Translations under genes and position numbers: made by a program
Assembly (NCBI RefSeq): GCF_042666235.1
Contig: NZ_JBHTFQ010000003.1
Span: forward strand, 310,001 to 374,000
Length of the DNA: 64,000 nucleotides
Origin: Halodurantibacterium daqingensis
GTDB lineage: Bacteria > Pseudomonadota > Alphaproteobacteria > Rhodobacterales > Rhodobacteraceae
Direction: 5' to 3'
Part shown: piece after piece, positions 16,481 to 25,760 of the stretch
How positions within the stretch are numbered: position 1 is the first letter of the stretch
How the letters are laid out: every line of letters begins with the position of its first letter
The notes under the pieces: model-generated
The model's input: only the letters and a program-made list of their open reading frames with translations
Database searches by the model: none
What the model was told of the DNA's origin: nothing

Positions 16481-18658
16481 CTAGTCGGCACCCTTCGCCA
16501 GTTGCCTTGGCCCGATGACGTTGCGCTGAAGCAGGAAGATGCCCACGGCAACCACCACCCCGATTGCGTCGGTCAGCCAGCTTCCCTCGATCATCGACAG
16601 TGCCGCGACCAGGATCACCGCCCGAAGCACCGGCCCGATGGTGCCGAAGAACCAGCCCTGGACCGCCGCCGACAGCAGCATCACGCCAAAGCCCGCGCTG
16701 ACAAAGACGTGCAGGATGTCCAGCCATTCGCCCTGCATCAGCAATTCATGCGAACTGAAGAACATGAAGGGCACGATGAAGGCGGCAAGGCCCAGCTTGA
16801 ATGCCTCGACCGAGGTGCGCATCGGCTCCGACCCGGAAATCGCCGCCCCGGCATAGGCGGCAAGCGCCACCGGTGGAGTGATGGCCGACATCACGGCATA
16901 GTAGAACACGAAGAAATGCGCCACCAGCACCGGAATGCCCAGCTGGATCAGACCCGGTGCCACGACAGCCGCCGCCACCGCATAGGCCGCCGTGGTAGGC
17001 ATCCCCATGCCAAGAATGATCGAGATGCACATGGCGAAGAACAGGGCCAGAACCTGGCTTTGATCGGCAAGGCCCAGCAGCAGCGATGAAAACCGCGCGC
17101 CAACCCCGGTCAGGGCGATCACGCCCACGATGATCCCGGCGGCCGCGCAGACGGCGACAAGCTGGATCGACATCTTGGCCGCGAGGTCCAGCGCCCGATA
17201 GATTGCCGCCGGTCCCATCCGATAGGGGGTGAGCCACGACACCACCGCCGCCGAGGCCATGGCCCAGGTGCCTGCCCGGATGACGGTATAGCCCGCAAAC
17301 AGCGTGTAGATCAGGATGATGATCGGCAGGAACAGGTAGACCTGACGGGCGAGAACGGCGAACTTGGGCAGCTCTTCCTTCGGCAGCCCCTTCATGTTCA
17401 GTTTCCGTGCCTGGAAATCGACCATGAAATAGACCGAGATGAAGTAGAGCACCGCCGGGATGATCGCCGCGACCACGATCTCGGTATAGGGGATGCCGGT
17501 CACCTCGGCCATGATGAAGGCGCCGGCGCCCATGATCGGGGGCAGGATCTGCCCGCCCGAGGAGGCCGTCGCCTCGATCCCGGCGGCGCTTTTGGCCGGA
17601 TAGCCGACCTTCTTCATCAGCGGGATGGTCAGCGAACCGGTCGAGACCACGTTGCCGGCCGAGGTTCCGTTGATCATCCCCATCAGGCCCGAGGCGAAGA
17701 TCGCAACCTTGGCCGGGCCGCCGCGCGCGCGCCCCGCCGCCGCAAAGGCGAAGTTCACGAAGTAATCGCCGACACGGCTGGCCTGGAGGAAGGCCGCGAA
17801 GGTGATGAAGAGGATGATATAGGTCGATGACACGGCCACCGGCGCGCCAAGGATGCCCTGATCGGTGAAGATATAGGTGAAGAACCGTTCCGGCGAATAG
17901 CCGCGGTGGTTGAGAAAGCCGGGCAGGTAGGGCCCGAAGAAGGAATAGCCGATGAAGACCGAGGCGATCACCACCAGCGCAAGGCCCGCCACGCGGCGCG
18001 TCAGCTCAAGGATCAGCAACACGCCGGCGAGCGCCGCATAATAATCGGGCGTCTGCGCCATGGCTGTGCCGGCCCGCAGCCGGATTGGTCCGACGTTGAA
18101 CAGGATATATCCCGTCATCGCCAGCGCCGCCACGCCCAGCAGCCAGTCGGCGGGATGGGCGCCGGTCCGGTCCTTGTCGCCCCAGATCCAGCCGCAGACG
18201 ATTGCGGCAACGGTTCCGATCACCAGCGGCAGCCCGAAAGTGCTGAACACGAAGGCTGCAGGCCGGGCGATGCCTGCAAACCACCAGCCGGCCCAGGCCC
18301 AGGCGACCATGGCCGCGCCATAGCCGATGCCCGCAACCGCCACCGCCAGCACGGCCCATTCCAGCGCGCCGCGGCGCGCCGTCTGGCCGGGATCGCGCGG
18401 CTTCAGCGTCAGGGCGGAATAGCTGAGAAAGCCGATGAACAGACCGCCGGCGATATGCAGCATCCGGTAGGTCCAGGTTTCAAGCGGATAAAGGTTCATC
18501 ACCGCGATGTGGAATACGGTGTAGGCCACGCAGATCAGCGCGACGAACTGCTTCATCAGCCCGGCGAAATCGCGCTGGTTCGAGGCAAGCGGCTCGTCGT
18601 CGACGCCCTGCGCAATCATCGGGCCCGCGTCGGCGCCTGTGGTTGGAATCTGGGACAT
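16481..18658 (-). CDS. TRAP transporter fused permease (DctQM, TAXI type)
   Basis: Large inner-membrane permease of 725 residues combining the small (DctQ, four helices) and large (DctM) TRAP subunits in one chain, as is usual for TAXI-type TRAP systems. Roughly the first 200 residues hold the DctQ-like helices, and the rest the DctM part. Signatures include NGTSAGNVVSTGSLTIPLM around 330 and ASSGGQILPPIMGAGAF around 360, the Na+/substrate helical hairpins, and GMGMPTTAAYAVAA around 555. The matching periplasmic binding protein is encoded upstream, so the two form a Na+-driven uptake system. Substrate is unknown; TAXI systems often take glutamate or dicarboxylates. Confidence 0.93.
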   Translation of the reverse strand: MSQIPTTGADAGPMIAQGVDDEPLASNQRDFAGLMKQFVALICVAYTVFHIAVMNLYPLETWTYRMLHIAGGLFIGFLSYSALTLKPRDPGQTARRGALEWAVLAVAVAGIGYGAAMVAWAWAGWWFAGIARPAAFVFSTFGLPLVIGTVAAIVCGWIWGDKDRTGAHPADWLLGVAALAMTGYILFNVGPIRLRAGTAMAQTPDYYAALAGVLLILELTRRVAGLALVVIASVFIGYSFFGPYLPGFLNHRGYSPERFFTYIFTDQGILGAPVAVSSTYIILFITFAAFLQASRVGDYFVNFAFAAAGRARGGPAKVAIFASGLMGMINGTSAGNVVSTGSLTIPLMKKVGYPAKSAAGIEATASSGGQILPPIMGAGAFIMAEVTGIPYTEIVVAAIIPAVLYFISVYFMVDFQARKLNMKGLPKEELPKFAVLARQVYLFLPIIILIYTLFAGYTVIRAGTWAMASAAVVSWLTPYRMGPAAIYRALDLAAKMSIQLVAVCAAAGIIVGVIALTGVGARFSSLLLGLADQSQVLALFFAMCISIILGMGMPTTAAYAVAAAVVAPGLIQLGIPVLVAHFFVFYYAVMSAITPPVALAAYAGAAISGSEPMRTSVEAFKLGLAAFIVPFMFFSSHELLMQGEWLDILHVFVSAGFGVMLLSAAVQGWFFGTIGPVLRAVILVAALSMIEGSWLTDAIGVVVAVGIFLLQRNVIGPRQLAKGAD

Positions 18659-18725
18659 TAGCGTCTCCCCTGATGTCGGCGCAAAGGCGGGCGGGCCGGC
18701 GCTCGGATCATGCTGAAAGGAATGA

Positions 18726-18745
18726 GGGGCGGCCTGCGCCGCCCC
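18726..18745 (-). promoter_or_regulatory. Hairpin between TAXI binding-protein and permease genes
   Basis: A perfect 8-bp stem GGGGCGGC / GCCGCCCC with loop CTGC lies between the binding-protein stop (18787) and the permease start (18658). It lacks a strong U-run, so it is more likely a transcript stabiliser or partial terminator that keeps binding-protein mRNA in excess over permease mRNA, as seen in many binding-protein operons. Confidence 0.45.
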
Positions 18746-18786
18746 GGGTGGCCGCGCCCCCGGGGGCGCAGGCCTGCATCGCGGGA

Positions 18787-19761
18787 TCAGCCGCGCAGCT
18801 CTTCCGGGATCTCGATTCCGGCTTCGTCAAAGTAACGCACCGCGCCCGGATGGTAGGGCAGGAAGGTGTTCTTGTCGACGTTTTCCGGGATTGTCTCGGC
18901 GGCCGTCGCATGGATCTGCAGCATGCGATCGTTGTTTTCCATCACCAGCTTGGTGATTTCATAGGCAAGGCTTTCCGGCATGTCGGCATGGGCGACGGCA
19001 AAGTTCCACAGTGCCACCGTGGGGCCCTCGTCCGGGAAGCCTTGATAAAGCCCGCCCGGCACGTCGAATGCCGCGAGTTCCGGCATCGCCTCAAGCACCG
19101 TCGCACGCTCTTCTTCCGTGAAGCCGAAGATGTTGACTTGGGTTTCGGCCGCGATCTGCGCGAAGGCCGAGATCGGCACGCCGGCGGCAAAGGCGAAGGC
19201 GTCGATCAACCCGTCCTGCACCTGACCAACCGCATCGCTTGCACCCGAATAGCTCACGCGCGGCGAAACGCCGGCGGTTTCGAAGAAACGCGGCCAGTAG
19301 GTGGCTGCGGTGCCGCCCGCCGGGCCGACCGAAACGCGGCGACCATCCAGATCGGCGATGGATTCGATGCCCGAGCTGCGCAGCGCCACAACCTGGAAGG
19401 GCGTCTGATACATCGGGAACAGCGCGCGCAGGTTGGCGTGTTCGACGCCGGGGGCCAGTTCGCTGTTGCCGGTCCAGGCTTCATAGGCCGGACCCATGGT
19501 GACCAGACCGATCTGGTGATCGCCCATCTCGACCAGCGTCGCGTTCTGGACCGGACCGCCCGTCACCTCGGCCGAGGCGTTGACGCCGAGCGATTCCGTG
19601 ATCAGGCCACCAAGCCCGGTGCCATAGATGAAGTAGGTTCCGCCCTGGCTGGCGGTGCCGATGGTCAGGTTCGACGGCCAGCCGTCACGATCCTGCGCAA
19701 CGGCAGGGGCGGCAAGGGCAACGGCCGCAGCCGCTGCTGCGGCAAAGGTGGTAAAACGCAT
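18787..19761 (-). CDS. TAXI family TRAP transporter solute-binding protein
   Basis: Periplasmic binding protein of 324 residues. A signal peptide of about 22 residues (basic start MRF, Ala-rich core, cleavage after AVAQ) is followed by the TAXI hallmark IGTASQGGTYFIYG. Other conserved parts are GGPVQNATLVEMGDHQIGLV and GPAGGTAATY. The start ATG 19761 has a strong GGGAGGA site; the frame stays open further upstream without similarity. It is first in the transcript with the fused permease and lies next to a DctB/DctD pair that probably controls it. Confidence 0.93.
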   Translation of the reverse strand: MRFTTFAAAAAAAVALAAPAVAQDRDGWPSNLTIGTASQGGTYFIYGTGLGGLITESLGVNASAEVTGGPVQNATLVEMGDHQIGLVTMGPAYEAWTGNSELAPGVEHANLRALFPMYQTPFQVVALRSSGIESIADLDGRRVSVGPAGGTAATYWPRFFETAGVSPRVSYSGASDAVGQVQDGLIDAFAFAAGVPISAFAQIAAETQVNIFGFTEEERATVLEAMPELAAFDVPGGLYQGFPDEGPTVALWNFAVAHADMPESLAYEITKLVMENNDRMLQIHATAAETIPENVDKNTFLPYHPGAVRYFDEAGIEIPEELRG

Positions 19762-19968
19762 GACGTTCCTCCCAAGGGTTTCGGTGGGTATGAACCCATC
19801 CGGCGCACGGACCTCCTCCGAAGCCGGATGTGCGGCGTCAGAAGCGCGGTTCGGGGGCGGGAAGGCAATGGTCCTGCGACTGCGCGACCGCAAAAACCGG
19901 GGGTAGGGCGGCCGGAATGGGTGGATTAGGTGACATTGCCCCGGCGCGCATGGGCGGATTCCCCCCCA

Positions 19969-21327
19969 TCAGTCGTCGTCGGGATCGCTGCCGCCGCCAT
20001 ACTGGGCCTTGTCGATCCCGTATTTCTGCATCTTCTCGTACAGCGTCTTGCGCGACAGGCCGAGCGATTCATAGACGGGTTTGAGCCTGCCGCCATGCGC
20101 GATCAGGGCCGAGACAAGGGCGCTGCGTTCAAATTCGGCCACGCGGTCCGACAGGCGGGCAGGGGCTGTGTCACCGGCGACATCGTGCAGTTGCAGGCCG
20201 ATCCCCAGCGCGAAGCGATCCGCGGCGTTGCGCAGTTCTCGCACATTCCCGGGCCAGTCGCGCGCCGCGATTGCCGCCAGAACCTGCGGCGGCACGTTGA
20301 CCGGATCGCGCCGGTGCCGCGCGGCTGCCTCGGCGACCAGCTTCAGGAACAGCAGCGGAATATCCTCGCGCCGCGCCGAGACGGGCGGAACCTGCAGCGT
20401 CACGACATTGAGCCGGTAGAGCAGATCGGCGCGGAACCGCCCCGCTGCCACCTCATCTTCCAGGGGCGTGCGGCTGGTGGCGATGAAGCGGACATCCAGG
20501 GGCCGGGCCTCGTTCGCGCCAAGGCGGTGGATCATCCGGTCCTGGATCACCCGCAGAAGCTTGCCCTGAACGTCGATCGGCATCGAGCCGATCTCGTCCA
20601 GAAGGATCGTCCCGCCCTGTGCGTGTTCGAACTTGCCATAGCGGGCGCGCATCGCGCCGGGAAACGCTCCGGCTTCATGGCCGAACAGCTCGCTCTCGAT
20701 CAGGGTTGCGGGCAGGGCTGCGCAGTTGATGGCGACAAAGGGCTTGGTCGCCCGGGGCGAAAGATCATGCAGCGCGCGCGCAACCACTTCCTTGCCGGCC
20801 CCGGTTTCGCCCACGATCAGCACATCGGCATCGGCAGGGCCCACGGTGCGCAGCCGCCGCCTGAGGTCGATCATGGTCGGGGATCGTCCGACAAGCCGCT
20901 GTTCCAGATCGTCGATCTGGCCCGCGGCCGCACGCAGCACCCGGTTCTCCAGCACGAGCCGTCGGTAATCCAGGGCCCGGGTGGCGATTTCACCAAGTTG
21001 CGAGCCGCTGAAGGGTTTCTCGACGAAATCATAGGCGCCTTCGCGCATCGCCTTTACGGCAAGCTGGACATCGCCATGGCCGGTGACAAGGATCACCGGG
21101 ATCTCGGCGTCCATGTCATGAATGCGGTTCATCAGGCTCAGCCCGTCAAGGCCCGGCATGCGGATATCGGTGATGACGATGCCGCGAAAGCCAAAGCCCA
21201 CAAGATCAAGCACAGGTTCGGCCGCAGCAAAGGTCTCGACCTGGAAACCAGCCAGATCAAGCGCCTGCGCCGTGCTTTCCCGCAGATCGGGTTCGTCATC
21301 GACCAGAAGGATCTTGCCCGGGCTCAT
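19969..21327 (-). CDS. dctD: NtrC-family response regulator DctD with altered GAFTGA loop
   Basis: Transcription activator of 452 residues. The receiver domain (1-120) has the DDE acidic pocket, phospho-acceptor Asp54 (VITDIRMPG) and switch Lys104. The AAA+ domain has Walker A GETGAGKE at 173-180, Walker B GGTILLDEIG near 238-247 and the sensor RADLLYRLNV. The C-terminal Fis helix-turn-helix ends in SRKTLYEKMQKYGI. The sigma-54 contact loop reads GAFPGA (220-225) instead of GAFTGA. Its start overlaps the dctB stop, and the gene lies between dctB and the TAXI-TRAP genes, so it is probably their regulator. Confidence 0.9.
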   Translation of the reverse strand: MSPGKILLVDDEPDLRESTAQALDLAGFQVETFAAAEPVLDLVGFGFRGIVITDIRMPGLDGLSLMNRIHDMDAEIPVILVTGHGDVQLAVKAMREGAYDFVEKPFSGSQLGEIATRALDYRRLVLENRVLRAAAGQIDDLEQRLVGRSPTMIDLRRRLRTVGPADADVLIVGETGAGKEVVARALHDLSPRATKPFVAINCAALPATLIESELFGHEAGAFPGAMRARYGKFEHAQGGTILLDEIGSMPIDVQGKLLRVIQDRMIHRLGANEARPLDVRFIATSRTPLEDEVAAGRFRADLLYRLNVVTLQVPPVSARREDIPLLFLKLVAEAAARHRRDPVNVPPQVLAAIAARDWPGNVRELRNAADRFALGIGLQLHDVAGDTAPARLSDRVAEFERSALVSALIAHGGRLKPVYESLGLSRKTLYEKMQKYGIDKAQYGGGSDPDDD

Positions 21328-23195
21328 GTGACTGTGGTTCTGCCGCTGCGGATCAGTTCGATGATGAATTCCGCGCCACCGTCGGGATGATTCATCACGC
21401 GAAGTTCCCCGCCGAAGTCCTTGATGATATTGTAGGAGATCGACAGCCCGAGGCCAAGCCCCTTGCCCACCCCCTTGGTGGTGAAGAACGGATCGAAGAT
21501 CCGCTCGACAATGGCATCCGGCACGCCCGGCCCGTGATCGCGCACCCGGATCACGGCACGCCCACCTTCGGCCCGGGCCGATACGGCAATCCGCCGGTCG
21601 GCCGAACCTTCGGCCGCATCGGCGGCATTCGAGATCAGATTGACCAGCACCTGTTGCAACCGGACGGCGCCAGCACGGACCAGCAGCGGCTCCGGGCCGG
21701 GATCGAACTCCAGCGTTGCATCGGCGGCGCGCAGACGGAAGGCGACGATTTCGCGCGTCTCGCTCATCACCTCGGTCACGGAAACCGTTTCGAGCCTGCT
21801 GTTGGGCTTGCGGGCAAAGTTGCGCAGGTGGCGGCTGAGTGTTGCCATCCGGTCTACAAGCGCCACCACGCGCGAGATGTTGTCGCGCGCGTCCTCGATC
21901 CGGTTCCGCTCGATCAGGACCAGCGCATTGTCGGCAAAGTTGCGGGCCGCGCCAAGCGGCTGGTTGAATTCGTGGCTCAGTGCAGCCGACATCTGTCCGA
22001 GGGCCGCGAGCTTTCCCGCCTGCACGAGGCTTGCCTGCGCGGTGCGCAATTCGGCTTCGGTCGCGCGACGCTCGGCCACCTCGGCCTCGAGCCTGCGGTT
22101 GACAGTGGCCAGTTCCGCGGTGCGTTCAACCACCCGTCGCTCCAGCTCGGCGCGCGCGTCACGTTGCAACTGCATCCGCTCCATAAGCCGCGCCCGGCGC
22201 TGCAACCAGACCGCAGCCATCATCGTGCCAAGGCCCACCAGCAGCAGCGCGACGATGACCGTCGTCAGGGCCTGCGCCCGCGCCGAAGCGGTATCAAGCA
22301 GGACCTGCACCGTCCAGCCGGCTTCGCTCATGTCCTCGGCCAGCACCAGGAATTCCCGTGTGCCCAGAACGTCGGTCAGGGCCATGAGCCGGTGACCCGC
22401 TTGATCGTCCGAAGTCACCGGCAGGGCCCGCAGCCGGGCATCGGCATAGCGGCGGGTCTGGTCGGTGCGGGCCAGCCTGTCGGGCGTCAGCGGCAGGATC
22501 GAACTGAAATGCCAGTCGGCGCGGCTGGCCATGAAGATGATGCCTTCGGGATCGGTGACGATGATCTCATAGTCTCCGCCCCGCCAGGTTTCCTCGATCC
22601 CGTCCACGTCGATCTTGAAGGCAACGACGCCCAGCACTGCATCCCCGTCGCGAATGGGCGCGCCGAAATAATACCCGCGCTTGAGCGAGGTGGTGCCAAG
22701 CGCAAAGAACCGGCCCTCACCGCCCGAGGCGGCGTCGAAGAAGTAGGGACGATAGGCAAAGTTCTCGCCCACGAAGGACACGTCGCTGTCGTGATTGTTG
22801 GCGGCAACCGTGGTGCCATCCTGCGTCATCACATAGATGTCCGAGGATCCGAGGAGGATGTTAACCTCCTTGAGATAGGCGTTTGCCTCGGCCACCACGG
22901 CCCGATCGCCGGGCGTCTGCACCACCTGCCGGATCAGATCCTGATCGGCGATCAGTTGAGGAAGGCGTTCGAACCGCGCCATCTGCCCGCGCAGCACCGC
23001 GACCGCCAGCCGCAGCGTGTTTTCCCCGCGCAGCGCGGCCGCATCGAAGTTCACCCGCGTGGCATAGCGCCCGCCCCAGGTTCCGATCACGATGACGAGG
23101 CCCAGCGCCAGCATCGTCAACCAGCGCCAGTGGTGGCGCACCAGTGCGCGTCGCAGGGCGGGGCCGGCAGAGGGCAGGGCGGCTGTGTGCGTCAT
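21324..23195 (-). CDS. dctB: Sensor histidine kinase DctB
   Basis: Membrane sensor kinase of 623 residues. Helix 1 lies near residues 24-40 and helix 2 near 300-322; between them is a periplasmic double-CACHE ligand domain of about 260 residues, as in DctB for C4-dicarboxylates. After a coiled coil, the HisKA motif ALSHEFNQPLGAARN has His408. The ATPase domain carries NLISNAADA (N box), DHGPGVP (G1) and GLGLGLSIS (G2). The start ATG 23195 is preferred; the open frame reaches 23297. The stop overlaps the dctD start at ATGA, so sensor and regulator are co-translated. Confidence 0.91.
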   Translation of the reverse strand: MTHTAALPSAGPALRRALVRHHWRWLTMLALGLVIVIGTWGGRYATRVNFDAAALRGENTLRLAVAVLRGQMARFERLPQLIADQDLIRQVVQTPGDRAVVAEANAYLKEVNILLGSSDIYVMTQDGTTVAANNHDSDVSFVGENFAYRPYFFDAASGGEGRFFALGTTSLKRGYYFGAPIRDGDAVLGVVAFKIDVDGIEETWRGGDYEIIVTDPEGIIFMASRADWHFSSILPLTPDRLARTDQTRRYADARLRALPVTSDDQAGHRLMALTDVLGTREFLVLAEDMSEAGWTVQVLLDTASARAQALTTVIVALLLVGLGTMMAAVWLQRRARLMERMQLQRDARAELERRVVERTAELATVNRRLEAEVAERRATEAELRTAQASLVQAGKLAALGQMSAALSHEFNQPLGAARNFADNALVLIERNRIEDARDNISRVVALVDRMATLSRHLRNFARKPNSRLETVSVTEVMSETREIVAFRLRAADATLEFDPGPEPLLVRAGAVRLQQVLVNLISNAADAAEGSADRRIAVSARAEGGRAVIRVRDHGPGVPDAIVERIFDPFFTTKGVGKGLGLGLSISYNIIKDFGGELRVMNHPDGGAEFIIELIRSGRTTVT

Positions 23196-23232
23196 CGTCC
23201 GGCTCCGGCCCCGGTGGCTGGGGCGAAAGGGG

Positions 23233-24012
23233 TCAGGCGTCGAAATCGGCCCAGATCGGCACGTGATCCGACGGCTTGTCTCCGGCGCGTTCGGCACTGT
23301 CGATCTGGCAGTCGCGCAGAAGATCGGCGGCTTGTGGCGTCAGCAGCAGGTGATCGATGCGGATCCCGTCATTGCGTCGCCAGGCTCCCGCCTGGTAATC
23401 CCAGAATGTATAATGCCCCGGGCCGAAATGACGGGCACGGAAGGCATCGGTGAAGCCCAGGTTGAGGATCCGCCGGTAGGCCTCGCGGCTTTCCAGCCGG
23501 AACAGCGCATCGTCGCGCCAGGCTTCGGGACGCGCCACATCCTCGTCCTGCGGGATGATGTTGTAGTCGCCAAGCATGACCGCAGGCTCTTCGCGCGCCA
23601 GCAGATCGCGGGCACGGACCTCAAGCCGCGCCATCCAGGCCAGCTTGTAGTCGTACTTCGGCCCCGGAGCCGGGTTTCCGTTGGGCAGATACATGCCGCA
23701 GATGCGGATCGCGCGCTTGCCCACCACCGTCGCCTCGATCCAGCGGGCCTGATCGTCGCCCTCATCACCGGGAAGGCCGCGAACGACATCCTCGAGCGGG
23801 AATTTCGACAGGATCGCCACGCCGTTGAAGCCCTTCTGCCCGTGGGTTTCCACGTTATAGCCGCGTTCCTCGAACATCTCGCGCGGAAAGGCTTCATCGA
23901 CGGTCTTGATCTCTTGCAGCACCACCACATCGGGATGGGCGTGGTCAAGCCAGCGCGGCAGGGCCTCGGCCCGCGCCTTGATTCCGTTGATGTTGAAGCT
24001 TGCGATCTTCAT
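23233..24012 (-). CDS. xth: Exodeoxyribonuclease III
   Basis: AP endonuclease and 3'-5' exonuclease of base-excision repair; 259 residues. All EEP-fold motifs are present: FNINGIKAR with the catalytic Asn at residue 7, LQEIKTVDE with the metal Glu near 34, GMYLPNGN, GDYNIIPQDEDV with Asp and Asn near 150, RIDHLLL near 227, and the C-terminal catalytic His in SDHVPIW. Length and motif order match XthA. It lies 38 bp upstream of dctB on the same strand and downstream of the Fe-S carrier gene. Confidence 0.94.
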   Translation of the reverse strand: MKIASFNINGIKARAEALPRWLDHAHPDVVVLQEIKTVDEAFPREMFEERGYNVETHGQKGFNGVAILSKFPLEDVVRGLPGDEGDDQARWIEATVVGKRAIRICGMYLPNGNPAPGPKYDYKLAWMARLEVRARDLLAREEPAVMLGDYNIIPQDEDVARPEAWRDDALFRLESREAYRRILNLGFTDAFRARHFGPGHYTFWDYQAGAWRRNDGIRIDHLLLTPQAADLLRDCQIDSAERAGDKPSDHVPIWADFDA

Positions 24013-24054
24013 GGGCGCCCCTTGTCCTGACCGCCCCTGAATAACGTGGATGGG

Positions 24055-24396
24055 TCAGATTGAAAAGCTGACGCCGCAGCCGCAGGAGCTGGAGGCGTTC
24101 GGGTTTTCGATCACGAAGCGCGCGCCGATCAGTTCTTCGGAAAAGTCGATGACGGCGTTCGACAGGAACGGCAGCGACACCGGATCAACCAGCACCTTCT
24201 GCCCGCCCTTTTCCAGCACCAGATCATCGGGCGCGGGATCGTCCAGCTTGATGTCATACTGGAAGCCGGAACAGCCGCCGCCCTCGACCGCGATGCGCAG
24301 CGCGCAGGGATTGCCGGCGGATTCGGCGATTTCGGCCAGCCGCTCGAAGGCGCGGTCGGTGACTCTGGGGGGAAGCGTCAGGTCCATGGCGTCCAT
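24055..24396 (-). CDS. erpA: Iron-sulfur cluster insertion protein (ErpA/IscA family)
   Basis: A-type Fe-S carrier of 113 residues. The three cluster-binding cysteines are Cys42 in GGGCSGFQY and Cys105 and Cys107 in the C-terminal SSCGCGVSF; the segment GARFVIENPNA is typical of ErpA. A second ATG three codons in (24387) could also serve as start. It is divergent from dgt with a 70-bp gap. ErpA is chosen over IscA/SufA from overall pattern and the lack of an isc or suf operon beside it. Confidence 0.85.
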   Translation of the reverse strand: MDAMDLTLPPRVTDRAFERLAEIAESAGNPCALRIAVEGGGCSGFQYDIKLDDPAPDDLVLEKGGQKVLVDPVSLPFLSNAVIDFSEELIGARFVIENPNASSSCGCGVSFSI

Positions 24397-24466
24397 TTCG
24401 GCATTTCAGGATGTTACCCGATCGAATATAAGCGCGGGGAACGCCCACGACAAGAACGGGAGCCCC

Positions 24467-25603
24467 ATGCTCGCCAGCTATGCCTCGGACCCCGCCCGGA
24501 CGCGCGGCCGCCTTTACCCCGAACGGATGAGCACCTTCCGCAGCGAGTTCCAGCGCGACCGCGACCGGATCATCCACTCGTCAGCCTTCCGTCGGCTCAA
24601 GCACAAGACGCAGGTGTTCGTGGAACATGAGGGCGATTACTACCGCACGCGCCTGACCCATTCGATCGAGGTGGCGCAGGTGGCCCGCACCATCGCCGGC
24701 GTCCTTGGCCTGAACGAGGAACTGGCAGAGGCGGTGGCGCTGGCCCACGATCTTGGCCACACCCCCTTCGGCCATACAGGGGAGGATGCGCTGGGCGAGC
24801 TGATGGCCCCCTATGGCGGGTTCGACCACAATGCGCAGGCGATCCGGATCGTGACCTCGCTGGAACGGCATTATGCCGATTTCGACGGGCTGAACCTGAC
24901 CTGGGAGACGCTGGAAGGGATCGCCAAGCATAACGGCCCGGTGGTCGGAGAGATCCCCTATGCCCTGGCCGAGTTCAACGCCCTCTACGATCTGGAGTTG
25001 CACACCCATGCAAGCGCCGAGGCACAGGTCGCTGCGATCGCCGATGATGTGGCCTATTCTCATCACGATCTGCACGATGGTCTGCGGTCGGGCCTGTTCA
25101 CCGAGGCCGACCTGATGGAACTGCCCGTAACCGGCCCCGCCTTCGAGGAAGTGGATCGCCTTTACCCCGGCCTCGACCCGATGCGGCGGCGACACGAGGC
25201 GCTGCGGCGCGTCTTCGGCGTTCTGGTCGAGGATGTCATCGCCGTGGCCCGCGCGCGCCTTGATGCGGCACAGCCGCAATCGGCCGATGATATCCGCGCG
25301 ATGGGCACCACGATCATCCGCTTCTCCAAGAAGCTCTACATGGAGCTGAAATCCATCCGCAGCTTCCTGTTCCACCGCATGTATCGGGCGCCTAGCGTCA
25401 TGGAAGAACGTGCGCGGGTGACGGCCATGGTCTGCGAGCTCTTTCCGCTGTACATGGCGCGCCCGGAACTGCTTCCGTCCGAATGGCGCGAGGATGTGGC
25501 GCGGGCCCGGGATGAACAGGCTTTGGCCCGGATCGTTTCGGATTATGTTGCGGGGATGACGGATCGTTTCGCGATTCAGGAGCACGGCCGCCTGCTGGGC
25601 TGA
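24467..25603 (+). CDS. dgt: Deoxyguanosinetriphosphate triphosphohydrolase-like dNTPase
   Basis: HD-domain dNTP triphosphohydrolase of 378 residues that hydrolyses dNTPs to nucleoside and triphosphate. Motifs are RDRDRIIHSSAFRRLKHKTQV, the metal His65 in LTHSIEV, the HD pair His94-Asp95 in AHDLGHTPFGHTGE, and a later Asp in IADDVAYSHHDL. The length matches the short alphaproteobacterial type rather than E. coli Dgt (505). ATG 24467 follows CGGGAG; an upstream in-frame extension over erpA is antisense noise. Confidence 0.92.
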   Translation: MLASYASDPARTRGRLYPERMSTFRSEFQRDRDRIIHSSAFRRLKHKTQVFVEHEGDYYRTRLTHSIEVAQVARTIAGVLGLNEELAEAVALAHDLGHTPFGHTGEDALGELMAPYGGFDHNAQAIRIVTSLERHYADFDGLNLTWETLEGIAKHNGPVVGEIPYALAEFNALYDLELHTHASAEAQVAAIADDVAYSHHDLHDGLRSGLFTEADLMELPVTGPAFEEVDRLYPGLDPMRRRHEALRRVFGVLVEDVIAVARARLDAAQPQSADDIRAMGTTIIRFSKKLYMELKSIRSFLFHRMYRAPSVMEERARVTAMVCELFPLYMARPELLPSEWREDVARARDEQALARIVSDYVAGMTDRFAIQEHGRLLG

Positions 25604-25647
25604 CGCCGTCCCGTCCTGTGCTGGCCCTGCGTTCAGGGCGTGAGGCA

Positions 25648-25675
25648 CCGGGCGCGTCGCCGATCAGGCGCCCGG
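25648..25675. terminator. Possible terminator hairpin after dgt
   Basis: An 8-bp perfect inverted repeat CCGGGCGC / GCGCCCGG (25648-25655 with 25668-25675) with a 12-base loop lies 45 bp past dgt. There is no T-tract on either side, so termination is only suggested by position between convergent genes. Confidence 0.35.
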
Positions 25676-25760
25676 GCACGGGAACTGCGCCCATTGTCTT
25701 TGTGAACCGCGGACCAAAGCCTCGGGAGGCCGGAGATGCGGGGCGTTCCTGCGCCTGGCC

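Noticed and set aside
19762..19968. Possible sigma-54 (-24/-12) promoter before the TAXI binding-protein gene
   Set aside because: No GG-N10-GC element with the usual TGGCAC/TTGC flanks could be found on the minus strand. Only short inverted repeats (GGGTT/AACCC, TCCGGC/GCCGGA) are visible.
21387..23453. Long plus-strand open frame opposite dctB
   Set aside because: Kinase motifs are on the minus strand; the plus-strand product is His/Arg/Gly-rich and featureless.
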